The notes: generated from the sequence alone by a model not told the origin. 29,657 nucleotides of DNA from Lachnospiraceae bacterium (GCA_009911175.1 QXWX01000083.1:1-29657), one strand, 5' to 3'; positions 7,439 through 15,226 are shown, counted from the first letter of the stretch. A program made the numbers and translations.

Positions 7439-7539
7439 ATCAAGGCTTTTTTGACCGCCCTGGGCGGGTAGGCGATACATTTATCCTTTACCCCCGAAAA
7501 CAGCGTTTTAAATGCGTAACACGAAGCCACAGACAGGAG

Positions 7540-8304
7540 GTGAGAACCATAACCGAATACATCACAGCCGACACCATCATGCCGCCATTTTTCCGATACC
7601 CACGTTTTCTGCTGAAAATGGACTTGTCACAGACCGCAAAGCTGCTTTATTCGCTGCTGTTAGACCGTTCCGAACTCTCACAGAAGAACGGCTGGCAGGA
7701 CAATGAGGGCAGGACATACATTGTCTATCCTGTTTCGGAGATAGCGGAAATGCTGGATAAAGGCAGCACCGCCATAAAAGCCGCACTGAACGAGCTGGAC
7801 GCTGCCGGGCTTCTGGTGAGGGAACGCCGGGGCTTTTCCGCACCGAACCGCCTTTATGTGAAAGTGCCGCAAGTGCCAGTGGTACAGTTTTCCGACCATA
7901 TGACCGCCATACAGTCGGAAAACCGACCCTCTGATAGCCGGAAAAGCGACCCTCATAAGGGCGGAAAACCGACCTTTGCGTTGGACGGAAAACCGACCCC
8001 TAACCAACTTACTATAAACAAACTAAAAGAGAACCAACTAAAAGGAGCGAGTGAGAAGCCGCCCGCCCCGTTTGGCAGATACCAGAATGTTTTACTCTCT
8101 GAAAGCGAATATGCGGAGCTGAAAGAGGAATACCCGGACAGGCTGGAACGGCTCATTGAGGAAATGAGCGAGTTCATAGCTGCCACCGGGAATGATTATG
8201 TGTGCCATGCCGCCGCATTGCGCCGCTGGTTAAACCGGGAGAAAAAGGAGAACCCGAAAAAGGGAATCCCCGATTATTCCTACAAGGAGGGCGAGAGCCT
8301 TTGA
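7540..8304 (+). CDS. RepA_N-type replication initiator protein
   Basis: The protein contains the RepA_N domain: FFRYPRFLLKMDLSQTAKLLY, LLDRSELSQKNGW and a winged helix ending TAIKAALNELDAAGLLV...APNRLYVKVP. A C-terminal helical domain follows a variable linker. The start is uncertain. AGACAGGAGG precedes GTG (7540) too closely, while the codon at the ideal distance is ATA (7549, ATA ACC GAA TAC), where relatives, as I recall, have ATG; ATG 7579 is a third choice. The open frame extends upstream to 7405, but that part overlaps the previous gene and looks non-coding. It likely starts replication of the excised circle together with the helicase loader that follows. Confidence 0.8.
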   Translation: MRTITEYITADTIMPPFFRYPRFLLKMDLSQTAKLLYSLLLDRSELSQKNGWQDNEGRTYIVYPVSEIAEMLDKGSTAIKAALNELDAAGLLVRERRGFSAPNRLYVKVPQVPVVQFSDHMTAIQSENRPSDSRKSDPHKGGKPTFALDGKPTPNQLTINKLKENQLKGASEKPPAPFGRYQNVLLSESEYAELKEEYPDRLERLIEEMSEFIAATGNDYVCHAAALRRWLNREKKENPKKGIPDYSYKEGESL

Positions 8305-8317
8305 CCGCATAGACACA

Positions 8318-8337
8318 ACGCCCCGTAAACAGGGCGT
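8318..8337 (+). other. hairpin between the initiator and helicase-loader genes
   Basis: ACGCCC (8318-8323) pairs with GGGCGT (8332-8337) across an 8-nt loop. There is no T tract, so it is more likely an RNA-processing or stability element than a terminator. Confidence 0.45.
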
Positions 8338-8366
8338 AAAAGACCATGAACAAGGAGGACGATTTT

Positions 8367-9218
8367 ATGAGTGATTACGATAACGCCATTTTCCGGCTTG
8401 CCACGGCACAGGAAGCAGAGCCGGAGGACTACACCGGGGAGGACGGGCTTTTATATTGCGGGAGTTGCCGCCAGCCCAAAGAAGCCTACTTCCCGGAGGG
8501 CAAAACCTTTTTCGGACGTGACCGACACCCCAAAGAATGTGACTGCCAGAGAAAACGCCGGGAAACGCTGGAAGCCAGCCACCGGGAATACAAGCACCGG
8601 GAGGAAGTGGAACGGCTGAAAAGAATAGGCTTCACCGACCCGGCTATGCGGGAATGGACGTTTGAAAACGACAACGGGAAATGCCCCCAAATGCACAAAG
8701 CCCATGCCTATGTAGAGTGTTGGGAGGAAATGAAAGCCGGGAATATCGGCTATCTGTTATGGGGCATGGTAGGCACAGGCAAAAGCTATTTCGCCGGGTG
8801 TATCGCCAACGCTCTCATGGAGCAAGAAGTTTCCGTGTGCATGACAAACTTTGCCCTTATTCTCAATGACCTTGCCGCCAGCTACAAAGACCGCAACGAA
8901 TACATCTCCCGCCTTTGCAGCTTCCCTCTGCTTATCCTTGACGATTTCGGCATGGAGCGTGGCACAGAATACGGGCTTGAACAGGTTTACAACGTGATTG
9001 ACAGCCGATACCGAAGCGGCAAGCCCTTAATCGTGACAACAAACTTGACGCTGGAGGAATTGCAGAACCCGGAGGACACCGCCCATGCCCGGATATATGA
9101 CCGCCTTACAGAAATGTGTACCCCCGTCCGCATTACTGGGGAGAATTTCAGAAAAGCCAGAGCAAGGGAAAAAATGGAACAGCTTAAAACGCTGCTGAAC
9201 AGAAAGGAGAGCCTATGA
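8367..9218 (+). CDS. DnaC/IstB-like AAA+ helicase loader
   Basis: The ATG at 8367 follows AAGGAGG; an earlier ATG (8346) lacks a site. The 283-residue protein has an N-terminal zinc-ribbon-like cysteine group (YCGSCRQ...ECDCQRKRRE), Walker A GMVGTGKS (residues 133-140), Walker B LLILDDFG (about 188-195) and sensor/arginine-finger sequence DRLTEMCTPVRITGENFR. This is the DnaC-like loader that delivers the host replicative helicase to an origin. It follows the RepA_N gene and overlaps tnpW by ATGA, so the replication and transposition genes share an operon. Confidence 0.88.
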   Translation: MSDYDNAIFRLATAQEAEPEDYTGEDGLLYCGSCRQPKEAYFPEGKTFFGRDRHPKECDCQRKRRETLEASHREYKHREEVERLKRIGFTDPAMREWTFENDNGKCPQMHKAHAYVECWEEMKAGNIGYLLWGMVGTGKSYFAGCIANALMEQEVSVCMTNFALILNDLAASYKDRNEYISRLCSFPLLILDDFGMERGTEYGLEQVYNVIDSRYRSGKPLIVTTNLTLEELQNPEDTAHARIYDRLTEMCTPVRITGENFRKARAREKMEQLKTLLNRKESL

Positions 9219-9412
9219 CCGACACCCCCAAAAGAAGCACCGCCACTACCGCCCGCCGCCCGGATTGCGTGACCGAGGTACGCAGAGGGAACACCGTCCT
9301 TGTGGTTTCCGGCTACTTCAAGCAAGGCACTACCGCCACCGCCGCCGACAAGATGATGAAAGTGCTGGAAGCCGAAAGCGCAGCCGGGGAACGAGCCGCC
9401 CACGCCATATAA
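9215..9412 (+). CDS. tnpW: TnpW-family transposon-encoded small protein
   Basis: A 65-residue protein whose ATG overlaps the previous stop. The centre, VTEVRRGNTVLVVSGYFKQGTTATAADKMMKVLE, matches the TnpW family first described from Tn4451-type transposons: an RRGNT-type opening, a beta strand ending in a [FY]K/S residue, then a closing helix. The function is unknown. It lies just before the large serine recombinase, the usual place for such accessory genes. Confidence 0.75.
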   Translation: MTDTPKRSTATTARRPDCVTEVRRGNTVLVVSGYFKQGTTATAADKMMKVLEAESAAGERAAHAI

Positions 9413-9471
9413 AGTGACATTCCCTACTGAAATTTATTCGACATTATGTGCCATAAAGTAGCAAAAAGGAC

Positions 9472-9501
9472 TGTACAGCCAGCCCCGCCCTATGGTATAA
9501 T
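9472..9501 (+). promoter_or_regulatory. promoter of the first large serine recombinase gene
   Basis: TGTACA (9472-9477), an 18-bp spacer and a perfect TATAAT (9496-9501) lie 45 bp before the recombinase ATG. This gives the recombinase its own promoter, separate from the mobilization/replication operon. Confidence 0.6.
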
Positions 9502-9545
9502 AAACATACGGAATAGTGGGCTGGCTGTCGGAAACGGAGGAAACC

Positions 9546-11165
9546 ATGTTAAGACAGACCACCCAAAAAATCACCGCCCTTTATCCGAGATTATCCCACG
9601 AGGACGAGCTGCAAGGCGAGAGCAATTCCATAAGCAACCAGAAGCGAATCCTTGAAAACTACGCAAAACAGAACGGTTTCGGCAATCTGAAATGGTACAC
9701 GGACGACGGTTATTCCGGGGCGAATTTCCAAAGACCCGGCTTCCAGTCCATGCTTGCCGACATTGAAGCGGGGCTTGTTGGCACAGTCATAGTCAAGGAT
9801 ATGTCACGGTTAGGGCGAAACTACTTACAAGTGGGAATGTACACCGAAATGATTTTCCCACAGAAAAACGTCCGTTTCATTGCTATCAATGACGGCGTTG
9901 ACAGCGCACAGGGCGACAACGATTTTGCCCCCTTGCGTAACATTTTCAACGAATGGCTGGTGAGAGATACGAGCAAGAAAATCCGGGCGGTAAAACGCTC
10001 AAAGGGCATGAGTGGGAAGCCCGTCACAAGCAAGCCTGTTTACGGCTACCTCATGGACGAGGACGAAAATTTCATCATTGACGAAGAAGCCGCCCCCGTG
10101 GTGAAGCAGATTTACAGCCTTTGCCTTGCCGGGAACGGTCCGACCAAGATAGCCCGTATGCTCACGGAGCAGCAGACACCCACGCCGGGAACGCTGGAAT
10201 ACCGCCGGACGGGAAGCACCCGCCGCTACCACCCCGGCTATGAGTGCAGGTGGGCGACTAACACCGTGGCGCATATCCTTGAAAACCGGGAATACACGGG
10301 CTGCCTTGTGAACTTCAAGACCGAGAAAGTGTCCTACAAGGTAAAGCAGAGCAAGGAGAACCCCGAAGAAAAGCAGGTAATCTTTGAGAACCACCACGAG
10401 CCAATCATAGACCGTGACACATGGGAGCGTGTGCAGGAGCTACGCAAGCAGCGCAAACGCCCCAACCGCTATGATGAAGTGGGCTTGTTCTCCGGCATAC
10501 TCTTTTGTGCGGATTGCGGCAGCGTCATGTACCAGCAGAGGTATCAGACGGACAAGCGGCGGCAGGACTGCTACATATGCGGCAGCTACAAGAAGCGCAC
10601 CCGTGACTGTACGGCGCACTTTATCCGCACCGACCTTTTGACCGAGGGAGTGACCGAAAACCTACGGAAAGTCACCAGCTACGCAGCCAAGCACGAAGCC
10701 CGGTTTATGAAGCTGTTGACCGAGCAGACCGAGGACGGGAGCAAACGCCGGAACGCCGCCAAGAAGAAAGAGCTGGAAGCGGCAGAAAAAAGGATTGCGG
10801 AACTCTCCGCTATCTTCAAGCGGCTGTATGAGGACAGCGTGACCGGGCGCATATCGGACGAGCGTTTCACGGAGCTTTCGGCAGACTACGAAGCCGAGCA
10901 AAAGGAACTGAAAGAGCGTGCCGCCGTTCTGCAGGGCGAGCTTTCAAGGACGCTGGAAGCCACGGCAAACGCTGAAAAGTTTATGAAAGTTGTCCGCAAG
11001 TACACCAGCTTTGAGGAACTCACCCCTACCCTGTTGCGGGAGTTTGTGGAGAAAATCGTAATCCACGAATCGGAAGCACTGGACGGGAAACGCCGGGGGA
11101 AGCTCCGCAGACAGGAAATCGAAATCTATTACTCTTTTGTCGGCAAGGTAGAATTGCCCGACTAA
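9546..11165 (+). CDS. tndX: large serine recombinase (TnpX/TndX type), module A
   Basis: ATG 9546 with CGGAGG upstream gives 539 residues. The N-terminal resolvase domain starts ALYPRLSHEDELQGES, with Ser17 as the probable nucleophile, and continues with the arginine motif KDMSRLGRNYLQVG. A recombinase DNA-binding domain follows (about residues 160-290), then a zinc ribbon (CADCGSVM...CYICGSYKKRTRDC), a coiled coil (about 390-470) and a C-terminal tail. Such enzymes excise and integrate elements at a short core without host factors. Being the last gene of module A, it marks that element's right end. Confidence 0.92.
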   Translation: MLRQTTQKITALYPRLSHEDELQGESNSISNQKRILENYAKQNGFGNLKWYTDDGYSGANFQRPGFQSMLADIEAGLVGTVIVKDMSRLGRNYLQVGMYTEMIFPQKNVRFIAINDGVDSAQGDNDFAPLRNIFNEWLVRDTSKKIRAVKRSKGMSGKPVTSKPVYGYLMDEDENFIIDEEAAPVVKQIYSLCLAGNGPTKIARMLTEQQTPTPGTLEYRRTGSTRRYHPGYECRWATNTVAHILENREYTGCLVNFKTEKVSYKVKQSKENPEEKQVIFENHHEPIIDRDTWERVQELRKQRKRPNRYDEVGLFSGILFCADCGSVMYQQRYQTDKRRQDCYICGSYKKRTRDCTAHFIRTDLLTEGVTENLRKVTSYAAKHEARFMKLLTEQTEDGSKRRNAAKKKELEAAEKRIAELSAIFKRLYEDSVTGRISDERFTELSADYEAEQKELKERAAVLQGELSRTLEATANAEKFMKVVRKYTSFEELTPTLLREFVEKIVIHESEALDGKRRGKLRRQEIEIYYSFVGKVELPD

Positions 11166-11175
11166 AGCCCGACCC

Positions 11176-11194
11176 GTCCGGCAGTCAGCCGGAC
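11176..11194 (+). other. hairpin just after the first recombinase, near a module boundary
   Basis: GTCCGGC (11176-11182) and GCCGGAC (11188-11194) form a perfect 7-bp stem with a 5-nt loop, 10 bp after the recombinase stop. The T run (11209-11214) is 14 bp away, so it is not a standard terminator. The following TTTTTTACACTTC resembles GTTTTTACACCT at the right end of module B (22143-22153). It may mark the right end of module A; nothing else is seen up to the promoter at 11347. Confidence 0.45.
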
Positions 11195-11346
11195 AGGGAA
11201 CGGCAAAATTTTTTACACTTCTTTTACTTCTTTATCTCACATGAGCAAAAAGTCAAGGCATGAAGCAGTTCATGGCTAATTAAAGGGAACAAAAAGAAAG
11301 GAAAAGCACAATCCAGACGGTATCAGCGGCAAGATACAAGAATAAA

Positions 11347-11375
11347 TTGTGATTACACAAGATTGGTGTTATAAT
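11347..11375 (+). promoter_or_regulatory. strong promoter for the HTH-tnpV operon
   Basis: TTGTGA (11347-11352), an exact 17-bp spacer and a perfect TATAAT (11370-11375). Downstream in the leader is a GC hairpin CCGGGGC (11392-11398)/GCCCCGG (11403-11409) with an AGCC loop and no T run, which may affect translation or message stability. Confidence 0.75.
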
Positions 11376-11438
11376 AAGAGAAAAGTTCCTGCCGGGGCAG
11401 CCGCCCCGGTGGTATGGGTAGAAAGGCAGGAAAACAAT

Positions 11439-11711
11439 ATGCACATCAGCTATAAACCACTCTGGCACACACTGTTAGAGCGTAATATGAGAAAAGAGGA
11501 TTTAAGGCTTGCCGCTGGTATGACAACAAATATGATTGCCAACATGAGTAAAGAGGGAAAGCACATCAGTATGGATACATTAGCCCGTATCTGCGAAACG
11601 CTGAATTGTGAGATTACCGATGTGATTGAGTTAGTACCAGACGAGCCTGCTTCCACAGGAGGTAAGGAACATGAGCGAATTGAAACCAAGAATAACGGAA
11701 AACGGAATTGA
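11439..11711 (+). CDS. small XRE-type helix-turn-helix regulator
   Basis: The ATG at 11439 gives a 90-residue protein with a Cro/CI-like HTH in residues 1-65: YKPLWHTLLERNMRKEDLRL, AGMTTNMIANMSKEG, MDTLARICETLNCEITDVIE. It has a charged tail. The binding site (AGGCAGG) is modest. It has its own strong promoter and overlaps the tnpV gene by 41 bp. A role as repressor of the module B genes is likely but not shown. Confidence 0.85.
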   Translation: MHISYKPLWHTLLERNMRKEDLRLAAGMTTNMIANMSKEGKHISMDTLARICETLNCEITDVIELVPDEPASTGGKEHERIETKNNGKRN

Positions 11712-12048
11712 TTATATCCTTGTTGGAGATTACTATATCCCGGATTTGAAGCTGCCGGAGGAACACCGCCCTATCGGAAAGTACGGACGGATACACCGGG
11801 AATATTTAAGAGAAGCCCACCCAGCCAGATTGAACACATTGATACTGACCGGAGAATTGTGGACATATCTTGCAGACCTGAACGAACAGGCACAGGAACG
11901 GTTAGACACTATCATGGAACAGCTGAAAGCTACCGAGGGCGTGACAGAGGAATTAAAGCGTACCTGTCAAATGGAATGGGTACAACGATGTAATAACATC
12001 CATAACCAGGCAGAAGAAATTGTTTTGCATGAGATGATTTATTCATAA
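11671..12048 (+). CDS. tnpV: TnpV-family transposon-encoded protein
   Basis: A 125-residue protein with the TnpV pattern: ENGIDYILVGDYYIPDL near the start, GKYGRIHREYLREAHPARLN and LWTYLADLNEQAQERLD in the middle, GVTEELK and a final NIHNQAEEIVLHEMIY. AGGAGG precedes the ATG. TnpV occurs in Tn4451-like transposons; its role is unknown. It overlaps the HTH gene, so the two are co-expressed. Together they look like the left-hand gene pair of module B. Confidence 0.82.
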   Translation: MSELKPRITENGIDYILVGDYYIPDLKLPEEHRPIGKYGRIHREYLREAHPARLNTLILTGELWTYLADLNEQAQERLDTIMEQLKATEGVTEELKRTCQMEWVQRCNNIHNQAEEIVLHEMIYS

Positions 12049-12097
12049 CGGTGTGGTAGAATGATTATGTAAATAAATTTGATTTGGGGTGATAAAT

Positions 12098-12514
12098 ATG
12101 AAGGTATTAGTTAGTGCCTGTATTATGGGAACAAACTGTAAATATAACGGAAAAAACAATAAAAATTTAGCAGTTATCAATTTCTTAAAGGATAAAGAAG
12201 TTATTTCTATTTGCCCAGAAATATTAGCTGGCATGAAAATTCCTAGACCTTGTGCAGAAATTGTGAATGGGATTGTAGTAGATGAAAATGGAAATGATGT
12301 TAATTCTGAATATAATAAAGCAGTGTCAATGGCATTATCAAAAATTCAAAATGAAGATATTGATTTGGTTATATTACAATCCAGAAGTCCTACTTGTGGT
12401 GTAAATCAAATATACGATGGTAGCTTTACTGGAAAACTAATTTCTGGAATGGGATTTTTTGCGAAGGCATTAAAGCAAAGAGGATATAATGTTATTGATG
12501 TTGAAGAAGTTTAA
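12098..12514 (+). CDS. DUF523 family protein (AT-rich cargo)
   Basis: The ATG at 12098 follows GGGGTG. The 138-residue protein has the DUF523 signatures: VLVSACIMGTNCKYNG, ICPEILAGMKIPRPCAEI, and LQSRSPTCGVNQIYDGSFTGK. Conserved cysteines suggest metal or redox chemistry, but the family's reaction is unknown to me. Base composition is far more AT-rich than the genes on either side, so it is probably a recently acquired passenger. A conserved ending GMGFFAKALKQRGYNV supports an intact gene. Confidence 0.85.
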   Translation: MKVLVSACIMGTNCKYNGKNNKNLAVINFLKDKEVISICPEILAGMKIPRPCAEIVNGIVVDENGNDVNSEYNKAVSMALSKIQNEDIDLVILQSRSPTCGVNQIYDGSFTGKLISGMGFFAKALKQRGYNVIDVEEV

Positions 12515-12565
12515 GTTTGTCACTTTGAAATTTTAATTGAATAACCACAGCATAAACCGCCGCTA

Positions 12566-12598
12566 CATGGGAGCCAACAAACCATGCAACATCGGTTT
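12566..12598. terminator. hairpin in the convergent gap between DUF523 and the XRE regulator
   Basis: CATGG (12566-12570) pairs with CCATG (12582-12586), and AAACC/GGTTT (around 12579-12597) forms an alternative stem followed by a run of Ts. It could end transcription of the DUF523 gene; the reverse strand is less convincing. It is preceded by AAACCGCCGCTACA, related to the sequence before the other terminators in this window. Confidence 0.45.
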
Positions 12599-12603
12599 TT
12601 TCT

Positions 12604-13410
12604 TTACCGTTTTTTCCTCTGGCTGATAGGCGTTCCCATTTTCTTTGATTTTTTGAGAATCCGAATCAGCCAGCGAAATTCTTCGTCTGACAGATTTTTA
12701 TAGTTGATACCGAGCTGCTTGCAGTAAAGGACAACGAGCTTTTCATACCGACTGCCCTTGAAATTTTCGACCGCTTCCAGATTTTCTTTCAGTTCATCGG
12801 CAACGGTGGTCTGGGGCGCACTCTCACTGTCCTTTTTGTGAGCTTCCCGAATATCCCGGATAATGAGATTGAGGTCATCCAGAACCATGTGGCTGAAATA
12901 TTCATCATCGCTGATATGGGCAGCTTGTAGCACTTTCAAATGCGGGTCATCTTCGCCGGGGCGATACCGTTCAATGATTTCATGCCGGACAGTATCGACA
13001 AGGGCGTTGAGGTTTTGAATCTGCATGGTGGCAATCCCATCCACATAAATCTCAATATCCGCAAGAAACTTGATAAAATCCTTATGGGTGACAAGCTCAC
13101 AGAGCAGGCGGTTGTTAATCCGACCGCTTTTCAGAAGTGCCACCATCTCATCATTCAAATGCAGCTCTGTTAGTGGCGTGTTGATCTGCTCCCGGTTCTC
13201 TGTCCGGCACAGCAGATAATCAACGGAAACCCCATAGAAGTCTGCCAGCGTGACAAGATAGCCATGATTGATTTCCTTAACATTCTCTTTTTCATAACTT
13301 CCAAGAGCTGATTTAGAAATGTCCGTCAGCTTTGATAGTTCTTCCAGATTTAAGCCTTTGTCCTTGCGGAGTTCCCAAAGGCGTTCCTGTATGCTTGTTG
13401 CTCCTTTCAT
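12604..13410 (-). CDS. XRE-family transcriptional regulator
   Basis: On the minus strand, ATG at 13410 (an upstream GTG at 13416 is less likely) follows AAGGAGC by about eight bases. The 268-residue protein has an N-terminal HTH (residues about 8-66: ERLWELRKDKGLNLEELSKL, DISKSALGSYEKENVKEI, ADFYGVSVDYLL) and a long helical C-terminal domain of unknown function ending in a basic KKSKKMGTPISQRKKR tail. It is the only clear reverse-strand gene. It is transcribed away from the 13411-13893 region, so it probably controls its own promoter and the forward genes from 13894. Confidence 0.88.
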   Translation of the reverse strand: MKGATSIQERLWELRKDKGLNLEELSKLTDISKSALGSYEKENVKEINHGYLVTLADFYGVSVDYLLCRTENREQINTPLTELHLNDEMVALLKSGRINNRLLCELVTHKDFIKFLADIEIYVDGIATMQIQNLNALVDTVRHEIIERYRPGEDDPHLKVLQAAHISDDEYFSHMVLDDLNLIIRDIREAHKKDSESAPQTTVADELKENLEAVENFKGSRYEKLVVLYCKQLGINYKNLSDEEFRWLIRILKKSKKMGTPISQRKKR

Positions 13411-13893
13411 GGGCACACGCTCCTTTCCGGCGGTTGCATTGCTACCGCTTAACTGGATTATATCATACTTTCCGCAATCGTGGAAATTTCCGCTTTTTAC
13501 CCGTAATTCCTACTTTGTGGACATACGGCACAGGGCACAAAAATGTTCTATGATACAGGTAGTTCATCGATGGATTATTCCAATCGAATGACCAGCCTGT
13601 GTGGGATATGCTTCCCCGGCGATGTAGTGCCATGACTTTTGGCAGGGATGTGGAGGAACCCTGACCGAAACGAGCATACCAAAGGGAGCGATACGCCGCT
13701 GTGAGATTCAGGGGAGGAACGACACCGGGGAGAACTGGCGAACTGACACCGAAATGATACCGAAACGCGACAATCTGATAGGAGGATAGTCTACCCTATC
13801 GCTGATACTTCGGGAGATTTTAAGCGGCTCTATGAGCGTAATTTTGCCGAAAATCGCCCTGAAACCATACACTAAAACGGGAGGAAGCGCAAT
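13411..13893. promoter_or_regulatory. divergent regulatory region with short repeats
   Basis: This 483-bp gap separates the reverse XRE gene from the forward genes. A TATAAT on the minus strand (complement of 13456-13461) is a likely -10 of the regulator. Between 13660 and 13770 a GA(YA)CCGAAA-like word recurs four times (GACCGAAACG, GACACCGGGG, GACACCGAAA, GATACCGAAA). A small dyad GATAGG (13777-13782)/CCTATC (13795-13800) follows. No convincing ORF is present. The gap could hold operators, a structured leader or an oriT; I cannot decide. Confidence 0.4.
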
Positions 13894-14082
13894 ATGCCGA
13901 GAATGAGCAAAAAGAGGAAGCATGAGCTTTCCTTTTACCTCAATGACCGGGGGCGTGTCACTTACAACGAATTATGCCGGAAATGCCAGCATGGGTGCAA
14001 GCAGAGCTTCCGGGCGGTTGTGATTGACTGCCCCCGTTATTTATCCAAACGAGCAAAGAAAAAGGAGGAACACACCGAATGA
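13894..14082 (+). CDS. small basic cysteine-containing hypothetical protein
   Basis: GGGAGGAAGCGC precedes the ATG. The 62-residue protein is strongly basic (MSKKRKHELSF...), with a CRKCQHGC cysteine cluster and a fourth cysteine in VIDCPRYL, so a small zinc-binding fold is possible. The final ATGA overlaps the next gene, linking it to a RepA_N-like and a DUF3847 gene. I know similar unnamed proteins from Firmicute mobile elements; no function is assigned. Confidence 0.65.
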   Translation: MPRMSKKRKHELSFYLNDRGRVTYNELCRKCQHGCKQSFRAVVIDCPRYLSKRAKKKEEHTE

Positions 14083-14420
14083 ATTTTGAATTTATGACGA
14101 TAGACACACCCTTGCCGCCCTGTATGCCTTTTCCCAGGGCGTTGACAGGATTTCCAGTCAGCAGCACCGCAAAGGTCATGTACTGCCGGATGCTGGACGC
14201 TATGCTCTCCAAAGGGCAGGAGGACGAGAACGGAATCCTGTTTGTCTGCTTCCCTGTCACAGCCATTGCCGCAGTCCTGTCCCGCAGCCCCATGACGGTC
14301 AAGCGTTCTCTGAATGAACTGGAAACCGCCGGACTTATCATGCGGGTGCGTCAGGGCGTGGGAGAACCAAACCGGATTTATGTGCTGATACCGGGAAAGG
14401 AGGACGCTGCCCTTGCCTGA
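14079..14420 (+). CDS. short RepA_N-like winged-helix protein
   Basis: A 113-residue protein with the core of the RepA_N initiator domain: FPRALTGFPVSSTAKVMYCRMLD, GQEDENGILFVCFPVTAIAAVL, SRSPMTVKRSLNELETAGLIMRV, GEPNRIYVLIP. It lacks the C-terminal domain seen in the initiator at 7540-8304. Its stop overlaps the TTG start of the DUF3847 gene. It may be a reduced initiator or a DNA-binding regulator for the repeat array 300 bp downstream; the pairing with that array is inferred from position. Confidence 0.75.
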   Translation: MNFEFMTIDTPLPPCMPFPRALTGFPVSSTAKVMYCRMLDAMLSKGQEDENGILFVCFPVTAIAAVLSRSPMTVKRSLNELETAGLIMRVRQGVGEPNRIYVLIPGKEDAALA

Positions 14421-14700
14421 TACCTCAAAGCTGGAAAAGCTCAACCGGGAGCTGGAAAAAAGCGAAAAGAAACTGCGGAAAGCCATCAATGATGAAAAGG
14501 CATTGCAGCACCAGTTAAAGCAGCTTACCCGAAAGGAACGGACACACCGGCTCTGTACTCGTGGCGGCATGCTGGAAAGTTATCTGCAAGAGCCGGAACG
14601 CCTGACCGATGATGATGTCATGCTGTTGTTGAAACTCATTTTTCACAGGCAGGACACGCAGGAACTATTGAAAAAACTTCTGGAACGAGAGAAGCCGTAA
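14413..14700 (+). CDS. DUF3847 family protein
   Basis: The start is TTG at 14413, preceded by AAGGAGG ten bases upstream and overlapping the previous stop. The 95-residue protein begins with a coiled coil (KLEKLNRELEKSEKKLRKA) and has the DUF3847 signature KERTHRLCTRGGMLESYLQ followed by LTDDDVMLLLKLIF. The function is unknown; the family is common in mobile elements of gut Clostridia, next to replication or mobilization genes. It closes the three-gene operon from 13894. Confidence 0.85.
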   Translation: MPDTSKLEKLNRELEKSEKKLRKAINDEKALQHQLKQLTRKERTHRLCTRGGMLESYLQEPERLTDDDVMLLLKLIFHRQDTQELLKKLLEREKP

Positions 14701-14702
14701 AC

Positions 14703-15022
14703 CCCTTAGTTTACTAAGGGCGCATTATCCGAGATAAAAACTTATCCGAGGTAAATTGATTAAATCCGATGAATACAGCATTTGAAAACGATTATCTCGG
14801 ATAATTAACCCCGCTTTCAATTGTGGGTGATTTGTACTTATCCGAGATAATTGGGTAAATCACACCTTTGCCTCTGATAATTTTTGAAATGGCAGTTGCT
14901 CTTTTCATAAATAATTATCCGAGGTAATTTCTTTGAAAGCCTTTCATATCGGCAGCTTTGAGAGTTACTTCGGATAATTGGAAATCTCGGATAATGCGCC
15001 CTATCCGAGTTCTTGGATAGGG
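14703..15022. repeat. TTATCCGAGATAA-type repeat array within an 18-bp inverted repeat
   Basis: Seven 13-bp repeats are present: 14725-14737, 14742-14754, 14838-14850 and 14915-14927 in one orientation; 14792-14804, 14965-14977 and 14982-14994 in the other. The outermost form part of an 18-bp perfect inverted repeat, GGGCGCATTATCCGAGAT at 14718-14735 and its complement at 14984-15001. Hairpins flank it: CCCTTAG/CTAAGGG (14703-14720) and CCCTATCC/GGATAGGG (14999-15022). The DNA between the repeats is AT-rich and non-coding. It may be an iteron origin for the nearby RepA_N-like protein, or a miniature inverted-repeat element; no clear target duplication is seen. Confidence 0.75.
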
Positions 15023-15121
15023 CGCAATTATACACCACCCAGAGGTTGGTGCATTGCGTTCTCCGAAGGCTCCTCGCCGGAGGGCTGTGATTTTCCGCAG
15101 TCAAGGTCTGCTCCAAATCAA

Positions 15122-15226
15122 ACAGGGGACGCTACGCTTCCCCTGCGCTGGCTGCCGCCAGCTACCCTTTTGTGGACTTGCCATCTGGGGACACCTTGCA
15201 ATGCAAGCTGTTCCCAGCCGACAAGT
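15122..15226 (+). ncRNA. putative structured RNA element, copy 2
   Basis: This is the diverged partner of 594-697. Helices occur in the same order: AGGGGA/TCCCCT, GCTGGC-TGCC-GCCAGC, and a long stem built from ACTTG/CAAGT and CTGGGGA/TTCCCAG with an inner CTTGC-AAT-GCAAG hairpin. Shared single-stranded words include GCTACCC, TTTTGTG-type sequence and GGACACC. Differences between copies often keep pairing. It lies in the gap 15023-15305 before the TfoX gene, whose TATAAT (15264-15269) follows it. Confidence 0.5.

Noticed and set aside
7405..7539. N-terminal extension of the RepA_N initiator from ATG 7405
   Set aside because: It overlaps the Cys-rich VLP gene, shows no family similarity, and a strong ribosome binding site lies later at 7531-7540.
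14725..14994. A CRISPR array
   Set aside because: The repeats are only 13 bp, occur in both orientations, have irregular spacing and no cas genes are nearby.
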